The translations under genes and the position numbers were made by a program. A DNA stretch of 64,000 bases from Coenobita brevimanus. Taxonomy: Eukaryota; Arthropoda; Malacostraca; Decapoda; Coenobitidae. The stretch's first letter is position 1; every line of letters begins with the position of its first letter. The notes beneath the pieces were generated by a model, which saw only the letters and a list, made by a program, of their open reading frames with translations, searched no databases and was not told the origin of the DNA. The DNA lies in assembly GCA_032717465.1 (NCBI GenBank), contig JAVRFU010003718.1, forward strand, positions 2,840,445 to 2,904,444. The letters run 5' to 3'. Shown piece after piece: positions 41,491 through 54,099 of the stretch.

Positions 41491-42038
41491 CTGCCAAATG
41501 TAGTGCCAGGAAGGAGGTCCAAACGGAAACTCCTAGTCTCTGAGACTTTACTGTATAACCTAAATAGCGCTGAAAGAAAGAAAAATGGTGTTTAAGGTCT
41601 CAAATGAGGTGAAGAGGGAAAACAGGGATATCATAGGTGAGCAGTGTGTGAAGAATGATAAAGGAATGGTAGTGGTGGACAGTGATGATATTGAAAATGC
41701 CTCGAGAGAGCATTATAACCGGTTGCTGAATGACTGGACCAGGGTAGGTTTGGAGTCTGGAGATCCAGTGTTTGGTCCTTGGCCTTTGAATGATGCTGCT
41801 ACTGTGAGCAGGACAATAGGCAGGATGCAGGTGGGGAAAGTGGCAGGTGTGTCTGGGTTGACAACTGAAATGCTGAAGGCCTCAGTAGGTATAGGACTGG
41901 GTTGTTGACGATATTTACAATTATACTGTATATGAGTGTGTTGTCCCAGATGACTGGGTGAAGAATGTGACTGTAAGTGTGTACAAGGGGAAGGGTGCTG
42001 CCCTGGAAAGTGGAAATTATAGATTCATGAAAAATAAG
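41491..42038 (+). mobile_element. RTE-like LINE RT N-terminal half (S2)
   Basis: Frame 41585-41908 is identical in protein to S1's 8425-8748. Continues to GNYRFMKNK before the poly(T). Confidence 0.75.

Positions 42039-42066
<28 letters not shown>
42039..42066. repeat. Poly(T) tract (S2)
   Basis: 28 T at the conserved interruption point. Confidence 0.8.
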
Positions 42067-42069
<3 letters not shown>

Positions 42070-42436
42070 AAGTGGGCAGTGGACTTTGTGAAAGCTACTC
42101 AGATCCACCCAAATATATTTATACAGTATTAGCCTCACAGTAGGACGGCCTAACCCAGCCATAGATAACACAGGCTAAACTAACCTAACCTAACCAAGTT
42201 ATGCTAACCTAACTAATGGTAACTTAACTAACCCATAGTAATGCAAATATAAATATATTTGTGTTGATATGAGAAGGTGTTGTATTAATAAGAGTCCACC
42301 ATTACGCCCGGAAAATAAACGCTCTTCGGGAAGTCAAACCCTGGTGAGCTAAAATTCCACTTATCGCCACTTATTTTACATTTATATTGTGGTCAATTTA
42401 CTATTGCTTGAGCTCAGTATTTTTATGTGCATATTT

Positions 42437-42480
<44 letters not shown>

Positions 42481-42606
42481 GTGATTCAGGAATACACAGC
42501 ACTAATTTTGTCTAAGTTCGTCAACAACTTTGAACTGTCGGTATAGTGAGACAGCCTCTTCCCCTATTTGTGTGTAGTTTTGAAGGTCAGCTGTATATAG
42601 GGCAAA
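42067..42606. other. Non-coding block N2 with (TA)n (S2)
   Basis: Equivalent of 8913-9460; (TA)n at 42440-42476; TAACCTAACCTAACC near 42181. Confidence 0.4.
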
Positions 42607-42877
42607 GTGTTAGTTTCAGAGACTTTTAGTGGATAACATAAATAGTTGAGAGAATGAAGGATGACAACAGAGGGTGAGAGGTGTGAATGTTGAGTGTAGA
42701 CTTGCAAGAGAAAGACCAGAAAAATATTTGGGGCAAAGTCAGTGAGTGTGACCTTATGATTAAAGGACTGAATAGAGGTTGATCTGCATGGAGAGCTGGC
42801 CAGTGGTGAGCAAGACCAATACACGCAAGGTTGTTGGAGCCCTTATAAACAAAGAAAGGCAGCAGTTGAATGAGTGT
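42607..42877 (+). mobile_element. RTE-like LINE C-terminal tail and 3' region (S2)
   Basis: Equivalent of 9461-9735 without the S1 12-base insertion. Confidence 0.4.
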
Positions 42878-43218
42878 CTAAAAGGAGAGAAGTGATAGAG
42901 ATATAGACTTGAAGAAAAAAAGGAAGCCTTGGAAGAAGATGCTTCAGAGAAGTGTGTCTTTGGAAGTGATAGAAAGATGGAAATAGGAATATAGGAGATT
43001 TGAAAAGAGAGTAAAGCAAATGGTAGATGAAGCCAGACAGTGAGAGTATGATGAGTATGGAAGAAGGATAATTGATCAGTACAAGAATGATAAATGGGAG
43101 TACGATGAGACAGGTAAACAAGGACGAGGATACAGGGTTATGAGAGGGGTAGAGCGAAGGAAGTAGCTGAGGCATTCAGTAGGAGGTGGGTGGATGTTGG
43201 ATATGTGCAAGAAGTCAG
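42878..43218 (+). mobile_element. LINE endonuclease-RT linker fragment (end of S2)
   Basis: EYRRFEKRVKQMVDEARQ and QYKNDKWEYDET as at the end of L1; the S1 variants (DEGRQ, KREYYE) are therefore private to the S1/L1 boundary. Confidence 0.5.
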
Positions 43219-43935
43219 TTTTTCATATTTTATCAGTGTATGTTTCATAGGCTGGTCTGGATGAGGTAGAGAAGGATAGAATCTGGGATGACTTAATACA
43301 TGTAGTAAGTGGTATGGGGGATGATGAAATTGTGGTTTTGGGAGGGGACTTAAATGGTCATGTAGGTGACGCAGCTCAAGGATATGAAGGAGTACATGGT
43401 GGATGTGCATATGGTACAAGAAATGAGGAAGGGAAACGGATACTTGAGTTTGGGGAGACAATAAACATGATTATGTGCAACACAGATTTAAGGAAAAGAG
43501 AATGTAGGTTGGTTACATACCAGTCTGGGGAGAATAGCAGCCAGATAAGAGTATTTCATGGTATGAAGGCTGATAGGAGGTTAGTCAGTGATGTTAAAGT
43601 TATAGGGAGCGAGGAGTGTGTGTGGCAACAAAACCTATTTATATATATCATGGTGCTGATGGAGAGGGTAATAAAAAAGAGGACCTATGCACCTAGGAGG
43701 AAAATACTGAAGTAGAAAAACCAAAGAGTATGGGATGCCCTGTACAGTGAGATGAGGTGAGTGGTGGCTGAACAGGGAGACAATAACATAAGTGTTAATG
43801 AACAGTACATAGCCCTCACGAGCAACCTCTTGAGAGTTGCAGATTCAGTATGCAGTTGGACAAGAGGCCCACCAAGAAATAAACTTGGTGGTGGGATGAG
43901 GTTGCAGAAGCTGCAGTTAAGGAGAAAAGAAGGGT
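43219..43935 (+). mobile_element. RTE-like LINE endonuclease fragment (L2)
   Basis: WDDLIHVVSG and GGDLNGHVG intact; VWQQNLF; TAG at 43713-43715. The linker has GGGMRLQKLQ for GGGIRLQKLQ. Confidence 0.8.
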
Positions 43936-45305
43936 TCTCTGTACGACAGATCTGCCAGACTGGGGACCATTTTGGGTGCAGTTCTCTGTATTCTGTCAAT
44001 CTTGTTTATGTCTTTCTTTTTGTTTGGGGACCACACTACTGCTGCATATTCTAACCTGGGGCGAATCGTGGCCACTATCAATTTTTTCATCATCTCCTCA
44101 TCCATATAATGAAAAGCTACTCTTATATTAGTCATGAGTTTATACGTCTGTCTAACTGTCTTGTTAATGTGTTTTTCAGGTGACAAACTGTCCTGGACCA
44201 GCACACCCAAATCTTTCTCTTCTCTCGTTTCTGTGATTGGTTCATTACCCATCAAATAATTCAATGATGGCCTCTTGGTACTTTTACCCTTTTCCAATAT
44301 TTTACATTTCTTTGCATTAAATTTCATTTCCCACATCCGGCTCCAGTCGTGTATCCTATCCAGATCATCCTGCAGCATTTTACAATCCTCCTCAACCTCT
44401 ACCTTCCTGGAGATCTTTGCGTCATCAGCAAACAGACTTGCATAACTGTTCACTCCATCTACCATATCATTTACATAAATCAGGAACATTACTGGCGTCA
44501 ACACCGAGCCCTGGGACTCCACTTGTTACTTCCCTCCATCCAGACATCGTATCCTTTATTACTGTCCTCATTTGTTTGTCTCTCAAAAAGTTTTTCATCC
44601 ATTCCAGGAGGTTCTCCTTCAACCCTCCTATATGCTTTAGTTTCCACATTAGTCTCTTATGGGGTACCTTGTCGAAGGCCTTCTGCAAATCTAAATACTG
44701 TACACACAATCCACCCAACCATCTCTCTCCTGAAGCACGTCAATCACTCTTGAGTAAAAGCTCAACAAGTTGGAAATACATGACCTTCCACTTCTAAATC
44801 CAAACTGACTGTCAGCCAAAATATTCATCTCTTCCAGATATTTTATCCATCTGTCTTTCAGAATTCTTTCGCGCAATTTTGCGACCATGCTGATTAGGGA
44901 CACTGGTCTATAGTTTAGGGGTTCTTCCCTGTTTCCTCCGTTATAAATTGGTACCACATGTCCCCTCTTCCATTCATGAGGCACTTTCGCCACCTCCAGA
45001 GAACACACAATTCAACTGTGAAACTTATCCCCCAGTTGCTCTCTGAATTCCTTCAGTACCCAATTAGAGATTCCATCAGGTCTCTGGGCTTTCCTTACAT
45101 CTTGAGTTTCCAATAATTTATACACTTCCTATACTTCCACTCTTATGTCTTTTTTCACTACATTTGTAGCACTCCCTCCCCTTCCACAAACTCCTTTTCA
45201 CTAGTGAAAACTGATTGGAAACATTTGTTCATTATTTCTGCTTGCATTGCCGCATCTTTATAGATCTCTCCTTCTACTTTCAGTTTGGTAATTCCTACCA
45301 CCAGC
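43936..45305 (-). mobile_element. CR1-like LINE RT fragment, copy C (L2)
   Basis: Open frame 44522-43917 (201 residues) from MESQGSVLTPVMFLIYVNDM to KKKDINKIDRIQRTAPKMVP, SLADLSYRE. It extends over the junction at about 43936. PQGS lesion retained. Confidence 0.85.
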
Positions 45306-45890
45306 AGTACATTGCTGTCGATAGCAAATCAACGTGGAGCGGTCGACTTCAGCAAACTTGGGAGTAAACATCACTTTCCTCTTCACGTTGCGTTTGCTTC
45401 TCGACGAGAAGTCAGCCGTGTACTGCATGAGTTTGTCTCGGGATCTCTTAATATGAAACAAAGTAGATCGGGCCAGGCTGAACTCGCAGAGGATGCGGGA
45501 AGAAGACCACCCTGCATCTACTTTCTCCAATATCTCCTGCTTTTTCTCCAGAGTCAACACCATTCTCTTCCTCTTCTCAGGCGGCGGGGCCATCATCACA
45601 CACACGAAGGAGAGGTACGAGAGCAGCAGGAATGCCTGCAGCAGGTAAGGCATCACCACAAAAGCGAGCACGTGGGCAGGATGACGACGAGTGTGCACTT
45701 GCGACAAGAGACAGGCGGAAAGTGGGGAGGATGCAGGGGCGCTCTAGCGGACGTCGGAGGAATGACGCGCCACAACAAAGCTGTCCCCCCCCCGGACCAT
45801 TTTTAGAATATTGGATCCCGGGACGATCATGTCCGGTTAGTGGGGATGTTCGGATATTGGGCGTTCGGATATTAGAGGGATTATTTATTA
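45306..45890 (-). pseudogene. Tigger-type transposase N-terminal fragment and 5' flank (L2)
   Basis: Frame 45707-45258 joins the complete HTH (KKQEILEKVDAGWSSSRI, STLFHIKRSRDKLM) to 3' CR1-derived residues. It lacks the L1 frameshift. Confidence 0.7.
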
Positions 45891-46058
45891 ACATTAGGGA
45901 TAGGGTTGTCAGAGGTAGACAGAAAAAGACCTTGGACGAGGTTATTGAGTGTGACCTTGGGGTTAAGGATCTGAATAGGGAAGTTGCCTGAGATGAGCAG
46001 CATGGAAAGCTGCCATTAGGTGACCAAGGCTGACACATGCAAGCATAGTGGAGCCTTT
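45891..46058 (+). mobile_element. RTE-like LINE C-terminus and 3' end (L2)
   Basis: NIRDRVVRGRQKKTLDEVIE through LNREVA, as in S2. Confidence 0.6.
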
Positions 46059-46738
46059 AAAAACTAAACGAAAATGAAACTTTGCCTTTTTGTAATGACA
46101 GTTTACCAAAAGTGATTCATTCAAAATATGCATGATACTGGGTAGGGATTTTTTACGTGTTGATCAGGTTAGAATTTTTTGCACGGTTGGTATTGTAGGC
46201 TTTCAAGGTTAGGTTTAGTGGCAGTCGTTGGTGGTTAAAATTATGGTGGGTATTTGGGGACAAAACCTCTCTGTTAGGTTAGGATGCACTGGTGCGTCCA
46301 GTCGGCGATATTGTGTGTAAACGCACTGCCTTGGGGCATTTTTAATAACCTGTCTTAATATACAGTAGTTATCTTTATAGTATTGGGCTTCCAGAACCTA
46401 CCTCCCTATTTTACCTGTAAATATATGTAATGTTTTAGGACGAACTTGATTCAGCACGATGTTCTGCGTGACCTACCTAGTGTTGTATGTGGTCTGTACT
46501 ATTTTGTTACTGATTTGCTGAAGCCATGTCTGATAAGGGAAAGAGTTGGATGATGATGGTGGTTTTAATGTAGTATATTATGCTTTTTGTAATTTTGTTA
46601 TTGCCTGTGGACTGGGCTGGCTGTAAGGGGTGATGGGGAGGCCAGGCTTAATAAAACAAACTTTATTGAAGGTTATTTAAAGTTTGACATCATTATCATC
46701 GTCATCATCCAGATCTTTTTTCCCACCTAAAAATAATA
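46059..46738. other. Conserved non-coding block N1 (L2)
   Basis: As 12926-13611, ending at the pogo insertion. Shares with L1 the changes ACCTCTCTG and ATTTGCTG/TTTTGCTG, which mark L units. Confidence 0.5.
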
Positions 46739-48718
46739 CAGTACACCCTCATTATCGACGGGGGATAGGTACCTAAGATACCCGTCGATGCCTAAAACCG
46801 TCGATACCGATTTTCGTCTGGTCAGGTACCCTTTATTTATATATTTTAATATCCCTTCAATCACTCGTATGTAATATGGAGTTTAGTTTTAGTGTTTCTT
46901 AGAAATAAATTAGTTAGGCAATTGAAAAACTGAATATCATAATAAAACTACTTATATTAAGTAAAGAATTATGGAAAAAATAGCATAATCTCTGATGTTG
47001 ATGCATAGTGGTCGTACACTGGACCTCAACTTGTAATGGCTGCTGTATCATCACTTCTCTCTCCACTTACACCTCACTTCATCTAAAAATAAAAGGCGAA
47101 ACCAGCAGTTGTAGCCATCCATATGTTTACATAACCGAGTGTGTAAAAAAAAAAAAAAAAAAAAACGAAAGCAGCAGTGGTGGTCATTCATACGTTCTAA
47201 TAACTGAGAGTGTGGGGCAAGTGTTACGTTAGATCAGCTGTTCGCACCGATCTTCACAACACACGCCAGTGCTGCTAGCTCATACCAGAGAGACCACGCT
47301 CTCCTATTTACTTTCATTCTCAAGAGCTTCCTTTCATTCTTGATATTCCATTTCTCCCAGACCTAAATTTTCACGACTGTATGGCAGTTTATGCTATCAA
47401 AGATGAATCTTAGCCTAGCTTTCGCTAGGATCTTCTTTTAGGAAAATTCAACTCTCCTTATGCTCGTATATTTCATATTTAATCTCTGCCTAACTTTTGC
47501 AAGAAATATCCTTTATTGACAAAAAATCCAACTCGTCTTTAACATTATAACAAATGATACAGGAGCATGGGTTTTATCATATGTCCTTCTGCATTACCAC
47601 ACAACAGCACAGACACACGGATCTTTTGCTGCTTTAAAGCCTGGCGCACTTTTCTCCTTCTTCGAAATGTACGTTCTTTTAGGCATTTTCTTCCACCACA
47701 GGCGTGTTTCGTCCGCATTAAACACTTGTTCATGCCTGTACCCTTTCTCCAGGCGTGTTTCGTCCGCATTAAACACTTGTTCAGGCCTGTACCCTTTCTC
47801 CCTTATAAGTTCAGCAAAGTCACGTGGGTACGATTCTCCTGCTATCTGATCTGCTGAAGCTGCTACACCAGTCATCCTAATGTTATGTAGGCCATACCTT
47901 TTCTTAAAATTCTCGAACCAGCCCTTGCTGGCTGCAAATTTCTTTTGCCTAGAAGCACCAACATTACTAGGCCTATCACCATTGTCATTACTTTCATCAC
48001 CATCATCACTATTTTCACCTGCCTCACTTTCATCACCATTATCTTCACCAACACCACTGCTTTCACCAGCAAACCGAGCGTAGAGTTGTTTTGCTTTGTT
48101 TCAGATGAACTGGGAGTCTAGCGGCACGTGTCGACGGTTTAAGTCCTCAGTCCAAATATTCAGTGCCTTTTCCACCTTCACCAAGGCATCATCTCTCACA
48201 TGCATCGTTACTTTAGCCGATCCTGGTGTGTACGAAGCCAGAGCATCTTTAATGTCTTTTTCTCTCCATTTTATGCCACGAACACTGGACTCATTCATGC
48301 CATACTCGCGACCAACCGCTGCATAGCTCATTCCACTTCTAAGTTTTTGTAATATTTCGTTCTTTACTTCCAAGGTAAGTACTTTCCTTGCTCTCTTAGC
48401 TGCCTTATTTCCAGTTGGAGTGTTACAAGGGCGCTTCGGAGCCTTGATGATCGCGAAAGCACGATAGATGTGGCCGAACACGATATGAGAACAACAGACA
48501 AACGTGTACTGATGCTGTTGTTTGTTGGGTCGGCGGGAACATGCCGCGAGCAGCCAGAGACACCTGGCAGGATGGCGCGCAAACTTGCTAGGAGGTGCCA
48601 ATACAATTCTTTATTTTTTTATTTTTTTAATAATAATAATTTAACTCCCAGGAGACAAAAAAAACCGTCGATAATCAAATCTGTCAATAAAAAAAACGTC
48701 GATAATGAGGGTGTACTG
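46739..48718 (-). mobile_element. Pogo/Tigger-like DNA transposon in (AAT)n (L2)
   Basis: Same termini, TA target duplication (46737-46738, 48719-48720) and insertion point as L1. It was therefore copied by the segmental duplication rather than by independent transposition. Confidence 0.9.
47545..48456 (-). pseudogene. Pogo/Tigger transposase pseudogene (L2)
   Basis: Same truncation and same tandem duplication of the NADET segment as L1, with RPEQVFNADETRL in the first copy. The HTH reads VGREYGMNESSVRGIK (Arg where L1 has Cys). One extra base near 47620 changes the frame after FKAAKD. Confidence 0.8.
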
Positions 48719-48745
48719 TAATAATAATAATAATAATAATAATAT
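48719..48745. repeat. (AAT)n microsatellite (L2)
   Basis: Right-hand AAT tract beside the pogo element. Confidence 0.9.
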
Positions 48746-49613
48746 GGGCGGCACCCCCCTTCATGGGCAACCCTTTAGACTCCTTTCAGACCTGAGTACA
48801 GTATTGTACTGTACAGGGAAAATATCTAAGACATATGACCTAATAAAGTGAACCAAGATTATGGCTTTACTAAATCAACAAGGATATGATTTAACTAAAC
48901 CAACAAGAATATGGCTGCTCACCTTAACTCAAGAGGACAACAAGCTTGATGGACTTAAGAAGGGGATCCAAGGCAGGGTGAGGCACCTAGTGTGCACCTC
49001 CTGCAGCACCCGACACACCACCTTCCTCGCCACACTCGTCACCACCACTTTCGACATTTTCACTAGCTAATGCACCCACTTTGTTCATAAACCCTTCAAA
49101 GTCTTTCTGACACCTCAGACATTGCATCATCCTCTTGATCTTCCCCAGGATATGGCTCTGTTGAAGTTGAAGGGAGTGATTCCTCACTTTCTTGAGGCCG
49201 CAGGAAATGTGTGATGAAGGTTTGCTTCCGTCTGTTAACCTGGTTGTGCCTGTCTGTGTAGTAGCAGAAGGTTCTGTCCAGTGAAGTCATCACTTCCACC
49301 AATCGCAACTGACAGTGTTCGATGTCCTTCAATTCTTCCTTGAACTTATCTAGGGCACACACTACCCAGCCGATCTCCATCATCGACAAGTCTCCATTCT
49401 CCATCACTGGTGGTGCTGGCTGTTCTGCTGCGGTCTCCTGCTCTCAGCCCTCTTGCTCTCAGCTCCGGATTTGAGCCACTCTTCCCTGCTGTCTCGCGTA
49501 TTACGAGTTCAATTCACATGCTATTAAAAATACATTACAATTTGATAAAAAATAGGTCCTCGCGTACAATGAGATTCACTTACTGTGAGCTCGGGTACTA
49601 TGCATACCTACTG
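48746..49613 (-). mobile_element. Tigger-like remnant with terminal repeat (L2)
   Basis: Frame 49407-49096 reads MMENGDLSMMEIGWVVCALD to EDQEDDAMSEVSERL; KFKEELKDIEHCQL. Terminal CAGTAGGTATGCATAG reads inward from 49613. Confidence 0.5.
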
Positions 49614-49617
49614 TAGT

Positions 49618-49688
49618 CAATTACGATTACGATTACACAAAAGTCTGTAATCGATTACAATCGATTACGATTACAGATTACGATTACC
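49618..49688. repeat. ATTACG-word cluster (L2)
   Basis: Same as 16494-16564 with one base change (TCAATTACG). Confidence 0.55.
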
Positions 49689-49710
49689 CCACGTCTGCTA
49701 AATATGTCAG

Positions 49711-51930
49711 ATTGACCCCCTGGGGGTAGGGTTTTTTTTTTTCATGAATACTCCCCCAGTAAACCTGCTTGTCGTAAAAGGCGACTAAAAGAGTTGGCGG
49801 AGGGTTAGTGCCCCTCCCCGGAAAACAACTAACTAAAAAGACAAACAATAAGCCTTGGACAAGGACTGACCAAAAGATGACGACCAAGGACCGGACAAAG
49901 GACATGGTTATCGGAACTTGGAATGTAAGGGGAGCGAATGATGAGGTGAAAGAGAGAGAGAGATTGTTCAGGTGCTTGAGGGTGCGAAAGTTGATGTATG
50001 CGGAATAACTGAAACGAAATGGAGAGGTGAGAGTGTGAGAGAATGGGAGTATGGATGGGGTATATGTGCAGGAGTAGGTGAGAATGAGAGGGCAAAAGAA
50101 GGAGTATGTATAGTTGTTGGTTAAAAATTGAAAGAAGAGCATAAGAGAGTATGGATCAGTTGGGTCAAGGATTGTGTGGGTAAGACTGAAAGTTGGAATA
50201 CAAATGTGGGTGATAGTGTGTGTGTGTGTATACGCCAGCGCAAGATCATTCAAGCAGAGTGAGAGAAGAGTTCTGGACAAATGTGGAAGTGTGCATGGAA
50301 AAGTTTGGAAGGAATGAGAGAGTGTTTTTGATCAGAGATATGAATGGTAAAGTAGGGAATGTGAAGATGGATGGAATAGTTGGTGAGTGGGGTGTGCCTG
50401 CTGAGATAGATGAGAATGGCAATGCTGGGAGGGGGTTGGTGATAGCCAATACCGTCTTCAGGCACAAGATGATTCACAGGTATACATGGCGAGTGATGAG
50501 AAGGGTGGGTGGTGAACTGAATGAAAGGAAGGCAATGATTGATTATGTGTGTGTGGATGAAAGGATGCAAAAATGTGTAATGGATGCAAGAGCTTATAGA
50601 GGTTGGGTGAGTGGACTTTCTGACCATTACTTGGTGGTGGCCAGAATCAAGGACCAATTAGGATGGAGAAATAGAAGAAGGGAGAGACGGGAAGAAAGAG
50701 TATTTGGAAGGAGAGTGGAAAGGTTACAAGAGGGTAAGAAAAAGGCAGAGTATAAGAGAGAAGTGGAGGAATGATTGGGCAAATATGAATTAGAGCAGAT
50801 GGGGGACGTGGAAAGTGTGTGCAGGATATTTACAGAAGAAATATGTGCAGCATGTGATGTGGTGTGTGGGATGAAGAGAAGATGGAGGGGTGTGCAATGA
50901 ACAGCGTGGTGGAATGAAGAGGTAAGACAGGCTGTGGCACAAAAGCAGAAAGGATACAATGAATGGATGAGAAATAGGGGCTTGGAAGAAGTTGAGAGGT
51001 GGAAGAGAGAGTTATATGTAGAAAGAAAGAGAGAGGTGAAAAGATTAGTAAGCGAGAGTAAGAAGAGAGTGGATGAAGAATTTGGAAGGAATTTTAGTGT
51101 AAAGTGAAGAGACTGTAAGAAAATGTTCTGGAAGGAGGTGAAGAGAGTAAGACAGGGTAGCATTCAAGTTAGCAGGGGAGTAAAAGATAAATAATGGTAG
51201 ATTACTAGTGGAGAAGGGAGAAAAAGTGAGCAGATGGAATGAACATTTTAAGCAATCGTTGAACATAGAAGATGGAAGTAATGTGAGTATAAGCGGCTGG
51301 GGAATGGCTGGGAGAAAGAAGGAGGTGAGAAGACAAGAAGAAATCAGTAGGATAGAAGTTGTGGAAGCAATGAAGAAAGTCAAACTGGGGAAAGCCCCAG
51401 GAATTGGTGGAGTGTGTGGTGGTATGCTGAAGCATGGGGGAGAGATAGTAGTAGAATGGATGTGGAAGATGTGCAGATTGGATTGGAAGTCAGGTATAAT
51501 TATTCCCTTGTACAAAGGGAATGGGGAAAAATAAGTGTGTGGTAATCATAGGGGCATTTGTCTTCTTAGTGTAATAGGAAAAGTGTATGGTAGGATACTT
51601 ATTGACAGAGTTAAAGAAATAACAGCGGAATTAGTTGGAGAAGAACAGGGTGGTTTTAGGAAGGGAAGAGGTTGTGTAGATCAGATATTCATTCTTAGAT
51701 CTTTAGTGGAAAAGTTTCTGGAGAAGGGAAAGAAGATGTATGCGGCTTTCATGGATTTGGAGGCCGAGGATGAGATGGAGGGATGGGGTGGAGAGGTATA
51801 TGAGAGAGGGTGGTGTGAGTTGGGAGCAGGGCAGTGAAATGGTGGGGGACAGGGCGACGTGGAGATGATTTTTTTGTGGCCACCCCGTGCAGGATTGAGG
51901 CATCTGGCAATAGATAGATAGATAGATAGT
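49711..51930 (+). mobile_element. GATA-tailed LINE, internally deleted (L2)
   Basis: Leader stem CTGGGGG at 49720-49726. The endonuclease frame 50220-50774 is longer than in L1, beginning CVYTPAQDHSSRVREEFWTN (the YxP strand). The RT lead-in frame 51208-51534 includes GGMLKHGGEIVVEWMWKMCR and KSGIIIPLYKGNGEK, without the L1 insertion. The same internal deletion at GGAGGC occurs near 51762. Confidence 0.8.
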
Positions 51931-53157
51931 TTCTGAACACGGATTGACTGCAGAGCTAATATATAACGCCGATGAAACTGGGCTAATGCGGCGTTGCTTA
52001 CCAATATCAACTCTTGCATGTGGCCATGAGAAAGTAGCAGTTGGATTCAAACAAAATAAGGATAGAGTGACTGTGCTTGTCTGTGCAAATGCGGCGGGTA
52101 CACACAAACTCAAGCTGCTGGTTATTGGCAAGTACGGCAAGCCACGGTGTTTTACAGGGTTGTCTTATTTTGCCTGTTTATTACAAAGCACAGAATAATG
52201 CCTGGATGGACTGTGAAATTTTTCTTTGGTGGTTTCACCACGTCTTTGTTCCAAGTGTTAAGAATCATCTTAAGAAAATTGGTAAGCCAGAGGACAGTAA
52301 AGTGGTGCTTGTGCTTGATAACTGCCGAGCGCTTCCCCCAGCTGATCAGCTCGTAAATGGTAACAGTTTTGCATTGTTCATGCCACTCAGTATTACCAGC
52401 CTTGTTTAACCCATGGACCAGGGTGTCATTCAAGACATCAAGATGTTGTACACGCGGGACTTTATGCGTAAAGTCCTAAATGCTGATGGGAAAATTGGCG
52501 AGTTTCGAAAGGAGTTCAACTTAAGAGAAGCCATTCACACTCTGGCAATCGCATGGAAAAATGTGAGGAAACAAACCGTCAGTAGGTGTTGGCACAAGAT
52601 ATGGCGTAGGGTTATGACTGAATCTGAAAGCTCTGATGACGACGAACAATTTGAGGGCTTCCCGTCCGAAAAAACATCGAGTGAGGATCTTCAGGAGGAG
52701 GTATGCGACTTGGCAGGCCACATTGTTCCCCAGGAAGAAGTTCGGGAGTGGATGAAAGTTGATGAAAATATTCCTGTCGCCCATAATTTCAGCACCGAGC
52801 AAATAATAGATGTAGTGATGAACAGAGGAAAAGAAAACACCAAGGATCAAGAAAGTGACGAGGAAGAGCCTGAAGAGACTAAAATTTCGTGGAGTGATGG
52901 AATAAATGCAATGAACACTGTCATCATGTTTGCCGAGACGAAGCCATTTTTTTTCCTCACAATCCATAATGTTTCTACACCAACTCAATAACCAGATGAT
53001 TACTGAGAGGTGCAAGAAAATTAAACAAAGTGACATTAGAATGATGTTCCAGAAAGCTGCACAGCAGTCATCAAAACTGCCGCAGCAGCCAGAACCAGTG
53101 CCATCCACATCAGCTGTGGATGTGGAGGATGACTGTCCAGCTGTCCTTCGACTCTAA
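51931..53157 (+). pseudogene. Tigger-type DDE transposase pseudogene (L2)
   Basis: Shares with L1 the frameshift after CFTGL, the TAA in SLV*PMDQGV (52407-52409) and the T-run frameshift. It differs at [11 protein letters not shown] and FRKEFNLREAIHTLAIAW. The C-terminal frame 52930-53157 is open to the stop. Confidence 0.85.
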
Positions 53158-53555
53158 CAATGTTCGTAAGGATGAGTGAGTACTTGCACAATATTTTATC
53201 AGTAGGCTGCGGAGTTGCATTATATATTAACTTTATTCATACAAGGTTTCTTGCTCAGAAAAGCTTAGTAGACTAACACATTGTTTCCCTAGTCACTTTT
53301 TCCCGCCAGCTTAAGTTACTGAAGTCACTTGCCGACAAATATATCATTCATCTTATCGTATTGATTTTGTAGTTCTGCTAGCATATGACTGTACTTGAAA
53401 ATTCTCAGTAAGAGGTGGGATATCAACTGCAAATTGGAATGCTGAATTAAAGTTTTCATTGAATGGGCTTCTTAGGAATGAGGGTGGGTGCAGGGAGACG
53501 GACAACAGTCACTCAGAAAAAACATGCGTAACCTGCTTCTGATGACATTCGAACG
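53158..53555. other. Non-coding flank of the Tigger pseudogene (L2)
   Basis: Equivalent of 20024-20421; no coding signal. Confidence 0.4.
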
Positions 53556-53956
53556 TGTGTTCCAGCCAACTGAGGTCCTTCCATATTACGGTACTCCCGA
53601 CAACATTCAGACAACATGTGTTCCAGGCAGCTGAGGTCCTTCCATATTACGGTACTCCTGACAACGTTCAGACAACGTGTGTTCCAGCCAGCAGAGGTCC
53701 TTCCATATTACGGTACTCCTGACAACGTTCAGACAACGTGTGTTCCAGCCAGCAGAGGTCCTTCCGTATTACGGTACTCCTGACAACATTCAGACAACGT
53801 GTGTTCCAGCCAGCAGAGGTCCTTCCGTATTACGGTACTCCTGACAACATTCAGACAACGTGTGTTCCAGCCAGCAGAGTGTTCCAGCCAGCAGAGGTCC
53901 TTCCTTATTACGGTACTCCTGACAACATTCAGACAACGTGTGTTCCAGCCAGCAGG
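53556..53956. repeat. 61-bp minisatellite, about six copies plus a partial (L2)
   Basis: Same monomer as 20422-20866 but fewer copies. A 16-base internal duplication (GTTCCAGCCAGCAGAG twice) near 53865-53895 breaks the period. The array shrank or grew after the dimer duplication. Confidence 0.95.
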
Positions 53957-54099
53957 GATGCTTAAGAAATAAATGTTTATGAGCCATTAGCACAGAATAA
54001 CATTTATTCGCCCGGCAACAATCGGATTGTGATGCTCCACAAATACTTATGGGTCTTTTTTCAACAGTAGGCTCACCTTCTCCACGCACGTCAGGTATT

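Larger units (their letters stand above)
33071..43280. repeat. Short unit S2 of the higher-order tandem repeat
   Basis: It matches S1 throughout, offset by about 33.07 kb at its start and 33.16 kb near its end. The drift comes from the Tigger 5' flank retained in S2 plus microsatellite lengths. It shares with S1 the empty pogo site, CR1 copy A and the BS-like poly(A) end. Confidence 0.85.
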